36,964 nucleotides of DNA from Stutzerimonas stutzeri. Lineage in GTDB: Bacteria; Pseudomonadota; Gammaproteobacteria; Pseudomonadales; Pseudomonadaceae. The DNA is taken from contig NZ_JAMOIE010000048.1 in assembly GCF_024448935.1 (NCBI RefSeq), forward strand, positions 1 through 36,964, in the 5' to 3' direction. The notes under the pieces are model-generated. The model searched no databases, was not told where the DNA came from, and saw only the letters and a program-made list of their open reading frames with translations. The translations under genes and the position numbers were made by a program. This document shows, in pieces, positions 24,944-34,669 of the stretch. The stretch's first letter is position 1. Each line of letters starts with the position of its first letter.

Positions 24944-25534
24944 TCAGGCGAGGACGCATGCCCGGTCGAAGGGCAGGCGTGGCAGGCGGTCGCGCAGTTT
25001 GCTGGCGTCGCCATAGCCGAGGTTGATCAGGAGGTTGGATTTCCAGCTCGTGCCGGCGAAAAAAGCCTCGTCCAGCGTCTTGGCATCGAAGCCTGACATC
25101 GGCCCGGTATCCAGCCCCAGCGCACGGGCGGCGAGGATCAGATAGCCGGCCTGCAGCGAGCTGTTGCGCAGGGCGTTCCCGGTGATCAGTGCCGGTTGCC
25201 CCACGTACCAGCTGCGCGCGTCGGCGAAGGGGAACAGCTCCGGCAAGGTTTCGGGGAAGTCTTCGTCATAGGCGACGATGACCGTCACCGGCGCGGCCAT
25301 GGTCTTGTCCAGGTTGCCCTTGGACAGGCAGGGCGCGAGCTTCTGCTTGCCCTCGGGCGTGCGCACGAAGACGAAGCGGCCGGGGCAGCTGTTGACGGCG
25401 GTCGGCCCGAGGCTGACCTGCGCATAGAGTTGTTCGAGCAGGGCATCCGGCACCGGCTTGTCCAGCCAGGCGCTGTGCGTGCGGGCTTCGCTAAATAGCG
25501 TGGCGAAACCTTGAGAATCGATGGGTGTAGACAT
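24944..25534 (-). CDS. rutE: RutE, malonic semialdehyde reductase (nitroreductase family)
   Basis: The 196-residue product is a nitroreductase-family flavoprotein. In the Rut pathway RutE reduces toxic malonic semialdehyde to 3-hydroxypropionate. Visible features are the N-terminal [20 protein letters not shown], the FMN-contacting [17 protein letters not shown], the helix [20 protein letters not shown], and [14 protein letters not shown] near the C-terminal part. It lies 13 nt after rutD and 12 nt before rutF in one transcription unit. Confidence 0.92.
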   Translation of the reverse strand: MSTPIDSQGFATLFSEARTHSAWLDKPVPDALLEQLYAQVSLGPTAVNSCPGRFVFVRTPEGKQKLAPCLSKGNLDKTMAAPVTVIVAYDEDFPETLPELFPFADARSWYVGQPALITGNALRNSSLQAGYLILAARALGLDTGPMSGFDAKTLDEAFFAGTSWKSNLLINLGYGDASKLRDRLPRLPFDRACVLA

Positions 25535-25547
25535 GTTTCGGTATTCC

Positions 25548-26345
25548 TCAGGCTGCCGCGACCTGGCCGCATCGTTCGGCCAGATAGTCCAGCAGGACTC
25601 GGTTGAAGGGTTCGCTGTCGCTGACGCTGGAGGCGTGGCCGCCGTATTCCAGCAATTCCAGGCGCGCGTTGGGCAGTACGTTTGCCATGTGCTGCGAGCG
25701 GTTCCAGGGCACCAGCATGTCGTCGCGGTTGGCGATCAGCAATGTCGGCGTCTGGATGCTTGCCAGTTCGGCCTCGATATCGAAGGCCAGCAAGGCCTGG
25801 ATCCGGCGCAGCAGGTTGGCCGTCGGCGGAAAGTGCGCCAGGGCGTGGGCATCATCCCTGGCGAGTTTTTCGCTGTTGGCGGCGATCCAGTCTGCCGGAT
25901 ACAGAAACAGGGATTGGGCCTGGACATAAGCACCCGGCCCGCTGTCGCGCAGCAGGTTCTGCCGTACGGCGAAGCAGCGCGCGCTGTGCGGGTTCGGGCT
26001 GCTCCAGGCGTTGATCAGCACCTGGCTCTGCAGCAGTTGCGGTCGTAATAAGGCCAGTTGTAGCCCGACCAGCCCGCCCAGGGCATGGCCGATGAAATGG
26101 CACTGACGGATTTCCAGCGTATCGAGCAGTTCCAGCAGCTCGACAGCCATGGACTCGATCGAGTAGTCGTCAGGCAGATGCGCCTGACTCTTGTTCGTCC
26201 CCAGTTGGTCATAGACCAGTACGCGGTAGTCCTGGGACAAGAGCGGCAGTTGCGGTGTCCAGAAGGCACCGGCGCCGCCGAGCCCGGAGCTGAGCACCAG
26301 GGTTGGTGCGTCGGTGTCCAGGCGCCCGTGAATTTCGTAATGCAT
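25548..26345 (-). CDS. rutD: RutD, aminoacrylate hydrolase (alpha/beta hydrolase)
   Basis: The 265-residue product is an alpha/beta hydrolase that speeds conversion of aminoacrylate to malonic semialdehyde and ammonia. It reads [27 protein letters not shown], then [16 protein letters not shown] at the nucleophile elbow, [16 protein letters not shown] and [11 protein letters not shown] near the C-terminal His. The elbow has Ala where most hydrolases have Ser. E. coli RutD has the same GHALG, so this is a family trait rather than damage. The ATG at 26345 is preferred because AGAGG lies just upstream; the in-frame GTG at 26372 lacks this support. Confidence 0.9.
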   Translation of the reverse strand: MHYEIHGRLDTDAPTLVLSSGLGGAGAFWTPQLPLLSQDYRVLVYDQLGTNKSQAHLPDDYSIESMAVELLELLDTLEIRQCHFIGHALGGLVGLQLALLRPQLLQSQVLINAWSSPNPHSARCFAVRQNLLRDSGPGAYVQAQSLFLYPADWIAANSEKLARDDAHALAHFPPTANLLRRIQALLAFDIEAELASIQTPTLLIANRDDMLVPWNRSQHMANVLPNARLELLEYGGHASSVSDSEPFNRVLLDYLAERCGQVAAA

Positions 26346-26416
26346 AGCGTACCTCTGCAAAGCTGTTGGCACTTGCGTAAGCGCGCTTGCTTGCGAATCC
26401 GCTCATGGTAAAAGCG

Positions 26417-26439
26417 TTCGCGCGCAAGCTCGCCCCTAC
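26417..26439 (-). repeat. REP-like element between rutC and rutD
   Basis: On the minus strand GTAG (26439-26436) is followed by GGGCGAGCTTGCGCGCGAA, the layout of Pseudomonas GTAG-headed REP sequences with a GCGAGCTTGC-type hairpin. It lies in the 107-nt gap between rutC and rutD, the longest gap inside the operon, where it could act as an mRNA stabiliser or attenuator. Confidence 0.6.
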
Positions 26440-26452
26440 GGGGCGCGCGTCA

Positions 26453-28732
<2,280 letters not shown>

Positions 28733-28765
28733 GGGTAGCACCTCTGTAAGCCGTGGCTGAAAGCG

Positions 28766-28786
28766 CTGCCCGAACAGGGCGGGCAG
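28766..28786 (-). promoter_or_regulatory. Stem-loop at the 5' end of the rutA leader
   Basis: CTGCCCG (28766-28772) and CGGGCAG (28780-28786) form a perfect 7-bp stem with a 7-nt loop. If transcription starts about 12 nt after the -12 element at 28803-28804, the stem sits within about 5 nt of the transcript's 5' end, a place where hairpins commonly stabilise mRNA. The function is inferred. Confidence 0.45.
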
Positions 28787-28801
28787 GGTCAGGAATGCTT
28801 T

Positions 28802-28817
28802 AGCAGGATGCAGGCCA
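28802..28817 (-). promoter_or_regulatory. Sigma-54 (-24/-12) promoter of rutA
   Basis: On the minus strand TGGCCTGCATCCTGCT fits the sigma-54 pattern GG-N10-GC, compared with the consensus TGGCAC-N5-TTGCW. It lies 69 nt upstream of the rutA ATG and 76 nt downstream of the NtrC-like dyad. The oxygenase operon has the same element at the same spacing. E. coli rut is NtrC/sigma-54 dependent, which supports this reading. Confidence 0.7.
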
Positions 28818-28870
28818 AAAACGGTTTCCCATTCATTTTCAATCGCTTGGGCTGTTTTAAGCAAAACGAA

Positions 28871-28886
28871 TGGACCATTTGGTCCG
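28871..28886. promoter_or_regulatory. RutR operator at the rutA promoter
   Basis: TGGACCATTTGGTCCG contains the palindrome GGACCA-TT-TGGTCC (28872-28885). The core GACCA-N2-TGGTC is identical to the core of the known RutR box TTGACCA-N2-TGGTCAA. It lies between rutA and the divergent rutR gene, 8 nt from the NtrC-like dyad and 54 nt from the sigma-54 element, so repressor bound here would lie between activator and promoter. Confidence 0.85.
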
Positions 28887-28893
28887 AATCAGA

Positions 28894-28908
28894 GCACCTG
28901 GTTTGTGC
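28894..28908. promoter_or_regulatory. NtrC-like dyad at the rutA promoter
   Basis: GCAC-CTGGTTT-GTGC matches the half-site arrangement of NtrC enhancers (GCAC-N7-GTGC, as in TGCACC-N4-TGGTGCA). Its centre would fall near -110 relative to the predicted sigma-54 start site, a usual enhancer distance. The dyad recurs at 30304-30318. Confidence 0.65.
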
Positions 28909-29026
28909 GCGCTGCATGCCTGATGTGCAAAAAATGCGCAGCGCTACGGTCGGCCGACGTCGTTCGTGCGTGGTGCCCTCGCCCCGCGCTACAGTAGCTG
29001 CCCGTTTGACCCCGACCGGTAACGCA

Positions 29027-29737
29027 GTGACAGACCAGACCCCAACACCCCCGCGCCGGCGCCTGACCGCCAGCAAGACCGTCAAGGCCAAAGGCGCCTT
29101 GCGCGAGCCCAGCGCCAGCGCGCTCAACCGCCGCACCCGCCTGATCGAGAGCAAGCGCGCCGCGATTCTGCAAGCCGCTCTGGAGCTGTTCTCCCGCTTC
29201 GGTCTGCACGGCACCAGCCTCGATCAGGTCGCGACGCAGGCCGATGTCTCCAAGACCAACCTGCTGTACTACTTCGGCAGCAAGGAAGAGCTCTATGTCA
29301 ACGTCCTGCGCCAGTTGCTCGACGTCTGGCTGCAGCCGTTGCAGGCGTTTTCGGTCGAGCAGGATCCGATCGAAGCGATCAGCGATTACCTGCGCGTCAA
29401 ACTCGAGCTCTCCCGCGACCATCCCGCCGAATCGCGCCTGTTCTGCATGGAAATCATGCAAGGCGCGCCGCTGTTGCTGAGCGAGTTGGAACAGCCTTTG
29501 CGTGACCTCGTGGAGAACAAGGTCGCGGTGATCCAGGCCTGGATCGACGCCGGCAAGCTCGCGCCCATCGCGCCGCATCACCTGATCTTCTCGCTCTGGG
29601 CGACCACACAGCACTACGCCGACTTCCGCGTGCAGGTCGAGGCCGTGGCCGGCAAGACCCTGGATGATCCGGCGTTCTTCGAAGAAACGCTCAAGAGCCT
29701 GCAGTCATTGATACTCAACGGAGTTCGGCCGCGCTGA
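29027..29737 (+). CDS. rutR: RutR, TetR-family pyrimidine-responsive regulator
   Basis: The product (236 residues from the GTG at 29027) is a TetR-family repressor closely matching E. coli RutR, which releases DNA on binding uracil or thymine. The helix-turn-helix reads RFGLHGTSLDQVATQADVSK followed by TNLLYYFGSKEELY. The ligand domain shows LDVWLQPLQAF, KLELSRDHPAESRLFCMEIM, QGAPLLLSELE, KLAPIAPHHLIFSLWA and TTQHYADFRVQVEA. The N-terminal 35 residues are a basic, Ser/Thr/Pro-rich tail not needed for the fold, and the start is uncertain because no strong ribosome binding site is seen; a more upstream in-frame ATG exists at 28933. It is divergent from rutA across the operator region. Confidence 0.92.
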   Translation: MTDQTPTPPRRRLTASKTVKAKGALREPSASALNRRTRLIESKRAAILQAALELFSRFGLHGTSLDQVATQADVSKTNLLYYFGSKEELYVNVLRQLLDVWLQPLQAFSVEQDPIEAISDYLRVKLELSRDHPAESRLFCMEIMQGAPLLLSELEQPLRDLVENKVAVIQAWIDAGKLAPIAPHHLIFSLWATTQHYADFRVQVEAVAGKTLDDPAFFEETLKSLQSLILNGVRPR

Positions 29738-29770
29738 CGGCGCCTCGGGCTCCGTCAAGGAACCCGAACC

Positions 29771-30010
29771 ATGAGCAAACCGCTGATCTCCTGGCCGCTG
29801 AATCCCGGCCGTACCGCTGTAATCGTCGTCGACATGCAAAAGGTGTTTTGCGAACCGACTGGCGCGCTTTATGTGCCGGCCACAATCGCGATCATCCAGC
29901 CGATCGCTGCACTGCTGGCGTGCGCCCGTGCCGCGGCGGTGCCGGTCATTTACCTGCGCCATGTGGTGCGAGGCGATGGCCGCGATACCGGCCGGATGCG
30001 CGACCTCTAA
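29771..30010 (+). pseudogene. Truncated second isochorismatase-family hydrolase
   Basis: After a ribosome binding site (AAGGA) 34 nt beyond rutR, a 79-residue frame begins MSKPLISWPLNPGRTAVIVV and continues DMQKVFCEPTGALYVPA to HVVRGDGRDTGRMRDL, then stops. This is the N-terminal third of an isochorismatase-like hydrolase: the Asp of the triad is present but the Lys and Cys regions are missing. Intact relatives are around 200-230 residues. A run of REP-type and other repeats begins immediately after the stop, so their arrival, or a deletion with them, probably truncated the gene. It is distinct from RutB in sequence. Confidence 0.8.
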
Positions 30011-30025
30011 CGGAAGCAACGGGCC

Positions 30026-30244
30026 GTAGGATGGGTGCAACCCATCAACTGACGATTTTGCAACGACGCCTGCAGTTCCACGCCATCCCCCTCTCCTCCA
30101 GGAGAGGGCCGGGGTGAGGGCTTGCCTGTACAGCGGAGCAGGAAGGGGGCTCGCCTGTAGTGTAGGCGCGGCCTGCGCCTGCGCCTGCGCCCGTCGCACG
30201 AATCGCGCAGCCCGCAGCGGCCTTTTTCCGCGAGCAGAGCTCGC
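30026..30244. repeat. Mosaic of REP-like repeats
   Basis: Several palindromes follow one another: GTAG (30026-30029) with GATGGGT-GCA-ACCCATC (30030-30046); CCCTCTCCT-CC-AGGAGAGGG (30089-30108) followed by GCCGGGGTGAGGG; a short tandem run of TGCGCC near 30170-30192; and GCGAGC-AGA-GCTCGC (30230-30244). All are of kinds seen repeatedly in intergenic DNA of pseudomonads. No coding sequence is recognisable in 30011-30300. Confidence 0.75.
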
Positions 30245-30303
30245 TCCTGGAAGGGGACGCGGGCAGGGAGACGCCACTGCCTCGCCCGCTTTTCGTGCCG
30301 TGC

Positions 30304-30318
30304 GCACAAACCAAGTGC
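30304..30318. promoter_or_regulatory. NtrC-like dyad at the oxygenase/transporter operon promoter
   Basis: GCAC-AAACCAA-GTGC repeats the GCAC-N7-GTGC dyad found upstream of rutA. It lies 8 nt before the RutR-type palindrome and 75 nt before the sigma-54 element, the same layout as at rutA. Confidence 0.65.
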
Positions 30319-30325
30319 TCCGGTT

Positions 30326-30341
30326 CGGATCATTTGATCCA
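30326..30341. promoter_or_regulatory. RutR-type operator of the oxygenase/transporter operon
   Basis: CGGATCATTTGATCCA contains the palindrome GGATCA-TT-TGATCC (30327-30340). It differs from the rutA operator GGACCA-TT-TGGTCC by one symmetrical base change per half-site, so the dyad is kept. Its place between the NtrC-like dyad and the sigma-54 promoter is the same as at rutA. RutR binding is inferred. Confidence 0.7.
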
Positions 30342-30393
30342 GGTTTTTTCCGGCGCTGATTGCAACTTCTTGATTTGCGGAGGATTGGTCGAG

Positions 30394-30409
30394 TGGCACA
30401 GATTCTGCT
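30394..30409 (+). promoter_or_regulatory. Sigma-54 (-24/-12) promoter of the oxygenase/transporter operon
   Basis: TGGCACAGATTCTGCT matches the sigma-54 consensus TGGCAC-N5-TTGCW at all but one defined position, with GG-N10-GC spacing. It lies 125 nt upstream of the oxygenase ATG, leaving a leader of about 113 nt. Confidence 0.85.
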
Positions 30410-30533
30410 CAGTCGCTCCTGTCAAGCCCTCCGGCTGCCGGAAGACGCCGCTCGATGGGCTCGCACGCAAGAGGCCGCTTTCTCCCGAAAGCCCCACGAC
30501 CTTCCGCTTCGCCTTCCACAGGAGTGCGTCAAC

Positions 30534-31544
30534 ATGACTTTGCGGCATGTGCCCATCATCGACCTCGCCCCCTATTTCGCCGGCACGGAGCAGGGCAAGG
30601 CCCAGGTCGCCAGGGCCGTGGACCAGGCCTGTCGCGACATCGGCTTTCTGGTCATCACCAATCATCAGATCCCCAGTGAACTGATCGAGCGCGTGTCGCG
30701 GCTGACGCGGCAGTTCTTCGCCTTGCCGTTGCCGGAAAAGCGCAAGGTCGACCGGCCCAGCCCGGAAATGGTGCGCGGCTACAGCGCCATCGCCGAGGAG
30801 AGTCTGTCGTACTCGCTGGAAGAGGCGTCGCCGGGTGATCTCAAGGAATCCTTTTCCATCGGCCCCAGTGATGTGCCGGATGAGGACTACTACCGCTGCG
30901 CGGCCGCCGGCCCGCATTTCGCGCCGAATGTCTGGCCTAGCGGTATCGACGGTTTCGAGCAGGCCTACCGCGAATACTTCGCCGCCATGAGCGAGCTGTC
31001 GCAATCGCTGATGCGGATTTTCGCCCTGGCGCTGGCACTGCCGGAAACCTTCTTCGATGACAAGATCGACAAACACATCAGCATGTTCCGCAGCCTCAGC
31101 TACCCGGACGTGAAGGGTGCGGTGGAGCCTGGCCAGATGCGCGCGGGTGCCCACACCGACTACGGCAGCCTGACCATCGTCAAGCCGGACAACGCCTTGG
31201 GCGGCCTGCAGGCGCGCAATCGGCAAGGCGAATGGGTGGACGTGCCCTATGTCGAGAACGGCTTCGCGGTGAACATCGGCGACCTGATGATGCAGTGGAC
31301 CAACGATCAATGGATTTCCACGCTGCACCGGGTGGTCAACCCGCCGCAGGACAGCCCCGCCGACAGCGGGCGCCAGTCACTGGTGTTCTTCCATCAGCCC
31401 AACTACGACGCGCTGATCGAGTGCCTGCCAGGATGCTGCAGCGACTTCGCTCCGCCGCGCCACCCCCCGGTCACCTCCGGCGACAACCTGCTCTCCAAGT
31501 TCGTCAAGCAGACCACTTTCGGCAAAGGCCTGGAGGTCGCATGA
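30534..31544 (+). CDS. 2-oxoglutarate/Fe(II) oxygenase (isopenicillin-N-synthase-like)
   Basis: The 336-residue product has the DIOX_N plus 2OG-FeII_Oxy layout of the isopenicillin N synthase-like family. The metal and co-substrate residues are visible: His207 and Asp209 in AHTDYG, His265 in STLHRVV, and Arg280 in SGRQSLVFF. The N-terminus reads VPIIDLAPYFAG and GFLVITNHQIP. The ATG at 30534 has AGGAG upstream and lies downstream of the sigma-54 promoter. The family includes fungal thymine-7-hydroxylase (similar size), which oxidises the thymine methyl group. Being under a RutR-type operator beside rut makes a nucleobase substrate plausible, but this is inference. Its stop overlaps the VOC gene by 4 nt. 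Confidence 0.88.
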   Translation: MTLRHVPIIDLAPYFAGTEQGKAQVARAVDQACRDIGFLVITNHQIPSELIERVSRLTRQFFALPLPEKRKVDRPSPEMVRGYSAIAEESLSYSLEEASPGDLKESFSIGPSDVPDEDYYRCAAAGPHFAPNVWPSGIDGFEQAYREYFAAMSELSQSLMRIFALALALPETFFDDKIDKHISMFRSLSYPDVKGAVEPGQMRAGAHTDYGSLTIVKPDNALGGLQARNRQGEWVDVPYVENGFAVNIGDLMMQWTNDQWISTLHRVVNPPQDSPADSGRQSLVFFHQPNYDALIECLPGCCSDFAPPRHPPVTSGDNLLSKFVKQTTFGKGLEVA

Positions 31545-31927
31545 ACACACTCTCCTACGTCAATGTCTTCGCCCGCGACATCGAAGCGCTGAGCGGCTTC
31601 TACCGCGAGCTGTTCGGCTTCCGGAACATTCCGGAGATCGCCTCGCCGATCTTTCGCGGACTGGATACCGGCAAGAGCTGCATCGGCTTCAACGCACCGG
31701 AGGCCTACGAGCTGCTGCACCTGGAGGAGTTCACCGACACCCGCGGCTGCAAGTTCCTGCTCAACATCGATGTCGATTCGAAAGAGGAGGTCGATCGCCT
31801 GGTGCCCATCGCCCGCGCGATGGGCGCGACGCTGATCAAGGCGCCCTACGAGACCTATTACCACTGGTATCAAGCCGTGCTGCTGGATCCGGAAAAGAAC
31901 GTGTTTCGCATCAACCACATGCTTTGA
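31541..31927 (+). CDS. VOC-superfamily (glyoxalase/dioxygenase-like) protein
   Basis: The 128-residue product is a single vicinal-oxygen-chelate domain with paired beta-alpha-beta-beta-beta modules: LSYVNVFARDIEALSGFYRE with LFGFRNIPEIASPIFRGLDT, then KFLLNIDVDSKEEVDRLVPI and YYHWYQAVLLDPEKNVFRIN. The metal-binding His/Glu pattern of glyoxalases is only partly evident (a Glu in HLEEF, His in YYHWY). The ATG overlaps the oxygenase stop (ATGA), so the two are translationally coupled and may act in sequence or as partners. The actual reaction is unknown. Confidence 0.82.
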   Translation: MNTLSYVNVFARDIEALSGFYRELFGFRNIPEIASPIFRGLDTGKSCIGFNAPEAYELLHLEEFTDTRGCKFLLNIDVDSKEEVDRLVPIARAMGATLIKAPYETYYHWYQAVLLDPEKNVFRINHML

Positions 31928-31952
31928 CGTGCCAACCTCAGGAAGACCCAAG

Positions 31953-33056
31953 ATGCTCAATCAGATGAAACGGACCTTATGTGCGGCGGTGGCTCTCGGC
32001 CTGGCTGCGACTGTTGGCGCCGCCTCGGCGCAGGAAGGGCAGGGGCTGACCCTCGATAAACCGGCGAAGATCGCCATGCTCTACATCAGTCCGCGCAATG
32101 ACGGCGGCTGGACCCAAGCCTTCGACGAGGCGCGGCAGAAACTCGAAACCGAGCTGGACACCAAGATCCAGTATGTCGAAAGCGTGCCGGAGAATGCCTC
32201 GTCCATCCGCCCGGCGGTGGATCGGCTGATCCAGCGCGGCGCCAACGTGATCATCGGCACCGCCTTCGGCTACTCGGACACCTTCAAGGAGCTGGCCGAC
32301 AAGTACCCTGACGTGGCCTTCCTCAACGGCTCGGGCACCACCAACAGCGCCAATCTCGAATCCTTCTACGGCCGCACCTACGAAAGCCAGTACCTATGCG
32401 GCATGGCCGCGGGCGCGGCATCCAAGACCGGCAAGCTCGGCTTCGTCGCCGCCAACCCCTTCGGGCAGGTGAATTGGACGATCAATGCATTCGCCCTCGG
32501 CGCCCAGGCGATCAACCCGGACGCCACCGTCACCGTGGTCTACACCGGCGCCTGGAACGATCCGGTCAAGGAACGCGCCGCCGCCATGGCGCTGATCGAT
32601 GCCGGCGCCGATGTGCTCGGCCAGCACGTCGACAGCCCGACCCCGCAGATCGTCGCCCAGGAGCGCGGCGTGCACGGCACCGGGCACCATCGTGACATGC
32701 GCGAATTCGCCCCGGACGCCACCGTCTGCTCCTCGGTGTGGGTGTGGGACAAGTTCCTCGCTCCCGAGCTGAAGAAGATCAGCGCCGGCAACTGGACGCC
32801 ACCGGAAAACGGCGCGCTGCTGTCCATGGCCGAAGGCGGCACCGATGCGGCCTGCTGCGGCCCGGCGGTTTCCGAAGCGCACAAGGCGAAGATCATGGCC
32901 GCCCGTGAAGAGTTGGTCAAAGGCGAGAAGAAGATCTACGCCGGCCCGATGCTCGACCGGGACGGCACCGAGCGCATCGCCGCCGGTGAGGTCATGCCGG
33001 ACCCTGAGCTGTGGCAGATGGACTGGTTCGTCAAGGGCGTGGTCACCCAGCAATGA
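31953..33056 (+). CDS. BMP-family ABC transporter substrate-binding protein
   Basis: The 367-residue product has a signal peptide (MKRTLCAAVALGLAATVGAA, cleaved near ASA-QE) and a Bmp/PnrA-type periplasmic binding domain. KIAMLYISPRNDGGWTQAFD, SSIRPAVDRLIQRGANVIIG, PDVAFLNGSGTTN, KLGFVAANPFGQVNWTINAF, ALIDAGADVLGQHVDSP and a C-terminal GEVMPDPEL are family features. Characterised members (PnrA, NupN/YufN, BmpD) bind purine or pyrimidine nucleosides; some homologs take up free bases. AGGAAG precedes the ATG at 31953. It heads a four-gene importer set whose other members are the next three genes. Confidence 0.9.
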   Translation: MLNQMKRTLCAAVALGLAATVGAASAQEGQGLTLDKPAKIAMLYISPRNDGGWTQAFDEARQKLETELDTKIQYVESVPENASSIRPAVDRLIQRGANVIIGTAFGYSDTFKELADKYPDVAFLNGSGTTNSANLESFYGRTYESQYLCGMAAGAASKTGKLGFVAANPFGQVNWTINAFALGAQAINPDATVTVVYTGAWNDPVKERAAAMALIDAGADVLGQHVDSPTPQIVAQERGVHGTGHHRDMREFAPDATVCSSVWVWDKFLAPELKKISAGNWTPPENGALLSMAEGGTDAACCGPAVSEAHKAKIMAAREELVKGEKKIYAGPMLDRDGTERIAAGEVMPDPELWQMDWFVKGVVTQQ

Positions 33057-34669
33057 GCACCCTCAACGCGATCCAGCTGACCGGGGTCAACAAGTCGTTC
33101 GACGGCTTCATGGCCCTGTCCCAGGCGGACTTCACCGCCAAGTGGGGCGAGGTGCACGCGCTGCTCGGCGAGAACGGCGCGGGCAAGTCGTCGCTGATGA
33201 ACATCGCCGCCGGCCTCTACGCACCGGAAAGCGGATCGCTGCTGATCAATGACAATGCGGTACGGCTCAGCGGTCCGCGGGATGCGAGCCGCTACCACAT
33301 CGGCATGGTTCACCAGCACTTCAAGCTGGTGAAGCCGTTCAGCGTGGCCGAGAACATCCAGCTGGCGCTGCCCGAGGGGCCCGGTAATCACGCCTTTTCG
33401 GGCAGCCACCGCCAACGTCTGGCCGCGTTGGAGCAGCAGATCAGCGAGAAGGCGGCTGAGCTGGGCTTTGTCATCGATCCGCGCAAGGTCACCGAGTCGC
33501 TTTCCGTGGCCGAGCAGCAGCGGGTGGAAATTCTCAAGGTACTGCTGGCCGGTGCGCGGATATTGATCCTCGACGAGCCGACGGCGGTGCTCACCGATCA
33601 GGAAGCCGAGCGCCTGCTGGAAACGGTGCGCGCCTTTGCCCGCCAGGGCGCGGCGGTGATCCTGGTCACCCACAAGATGAGCGACGTGAAACGCTTCGCC
33701 GACCAGGTCACCGTGATGCGCGGCGGGCGCACCCTCCAGACCCTCGATCCGCAAACGGTCTCGGTGCCCGAGCTGGTGCGCCTCACCGTGGGCGAATCGG
33801 CCCCGGCCAGTGAATACCAGCCGGCTACGCCGGGTGAGGTGCGGTTGCAGGTGCGCGAATTGCGTTCGTCAGGCGCGGACGGACATGGCGCGCTCAATGG
33901 CGTGACGCTGAACCTGCGCGCCGGCGAGATCTACGGCATCGCCGGCGTGGGCGGCAACGGCCAGAGCGAACTGGCGAACGTGCTGATGGGGCTGCCTGAG
34001 CGCTGCGAGGGCTCGTTGGAATTGTCCGGTTTTGGTGATCTGCGCCGGGCCAGCCCTGAACAGCGCCGGGAGTTGCGCATTGCTTCCATTCCGGCTGATC
34101 GCTACGGCACGGCGTTGGCGGGTGAGCTGTCGGTGGCCGAGAACTTCGGTGTCGGGCAGATCCACAGCGGGCGCTACGGCTCATTCTTCAAGCTGCGACG
34201 CAAGCGCCTGGAGGCCGAGGCCGCCGAGGCGGTGGCCGGGTTCGATGTGCAGGGCGTGCGCTCGCTGAAACAGAAGGCCGCGCTGCTCTCCGGCGGCAAT
34301 GCACAGAAACTGGTCATCGCCCGGGAATTCTCCCGCGACCCGCAACTGGTGCTGGTGCACAGCCCCAGCCGCGGGCTCGACGTGCGCGCCACCGCCGCCG
34401 TGCATGCCCGCCTTCGCGCCGCGCGCGATGCCGGCGCGGCGGTGCTGGTGATCAGCGAAGACCTGGATGAAGTGCTGGCTCTGGCCGATCGCATCGGCGT
34501 GATGAACGCCGGGCGCATCGTCGCCGAATTCAACCGCCCCGCGGATCGCCAGGCCATCGGCAAGGCGATGGTCAGCCATGGGGAGCTGGTTGATGGAGAT
34601 CTGGACCAAGAGGCGCCCGCTCATGGCGAAGCGGTGGATGGGCTCGGTGTCAGAGAGCCGGTCGAATGA
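33053..34669 (+). CDS. ABC transporter ATPase with two nucleotide-binding domains (nucleoside-type importer)
   Basis: The 538-residue product is a tandem-NBD ATPase of the sugar/nucleoside importer type (YufO/NupO-like). The first domain is canonical: Walker A GENGAGKSS (residues 39-47), signature SVAEQQRVEILK, Walker B ILILDEPTAVLT. The second has a changed Walker A (GVGGNGQSEL, no Lys), a good signature LSGGNAQKL, and HSPSRGLDV in place of the Walker B Glu, as is usual for second domains in this family. The ATG overlaps the binding-protein stop (ATGA). The C-terminal residues after SHGELVDGDLDQE look like a non-homologous tail, and the stop codon lies in the loop of a REP hairpin. Confidence 0.92.
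   Translation: MSTLNAIQLTGVNKSFDGFMALSQADFTAKWGEVHALLGENGAGKSSLMNIAAGLYAPESGSLLINDNAVRLSGPRDASRYHIGMVHQHFKLVKPFSVAENIQLALPEGPGNHAFSGSHRQRLAALEQQISEKAAELGFVIDPRKVTESLSVAEQQRVEILKVLLAGARILILDEPTAVLTDQEAERLLETVRAFARQGAAVILVTHKMSDVKRFADQVTVMRGGRTLQTLDPQTVSVPELVRLTVGESAPASEYQPATPGEVRLQVRELRSSGADGHGALNGVTLNLRAGEIYGIAGVGGNGQSELANVLMGLPERCEGSLELSGFGDLRRASPEQRRELRIASIPADRYGTALAGELSVAENFGVGQIHSGRYGSFFKLRRKRLEAEAAEAVAGFDVQGVRSLKQKAALLSGGNAQKLVIAREFSRDPQLVLVHSPSRGLDVRATAAVHARLRAARDAGAAVLVISEDLDEVLALADRIGVMNAGRIVAEFNRPADRQAIGKAMVSHGELVDGDLDQEAPAHGEAVDGLGVREPVE

Noticed and set aside
30166-30192. Possible CRISPR-like short tandem repeat
   Set aside because: The TGCGCC run is a few 6-nt copies without spacers; no cas genes are present and it is simple-sequence DNA in a repeat patch.
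30330-31328. Minus-strand frame of 332 codons opposite the oxygenase
   Set aside because: It is antisense to conserved catalytic motifs and begins inside the oxygenase gene.
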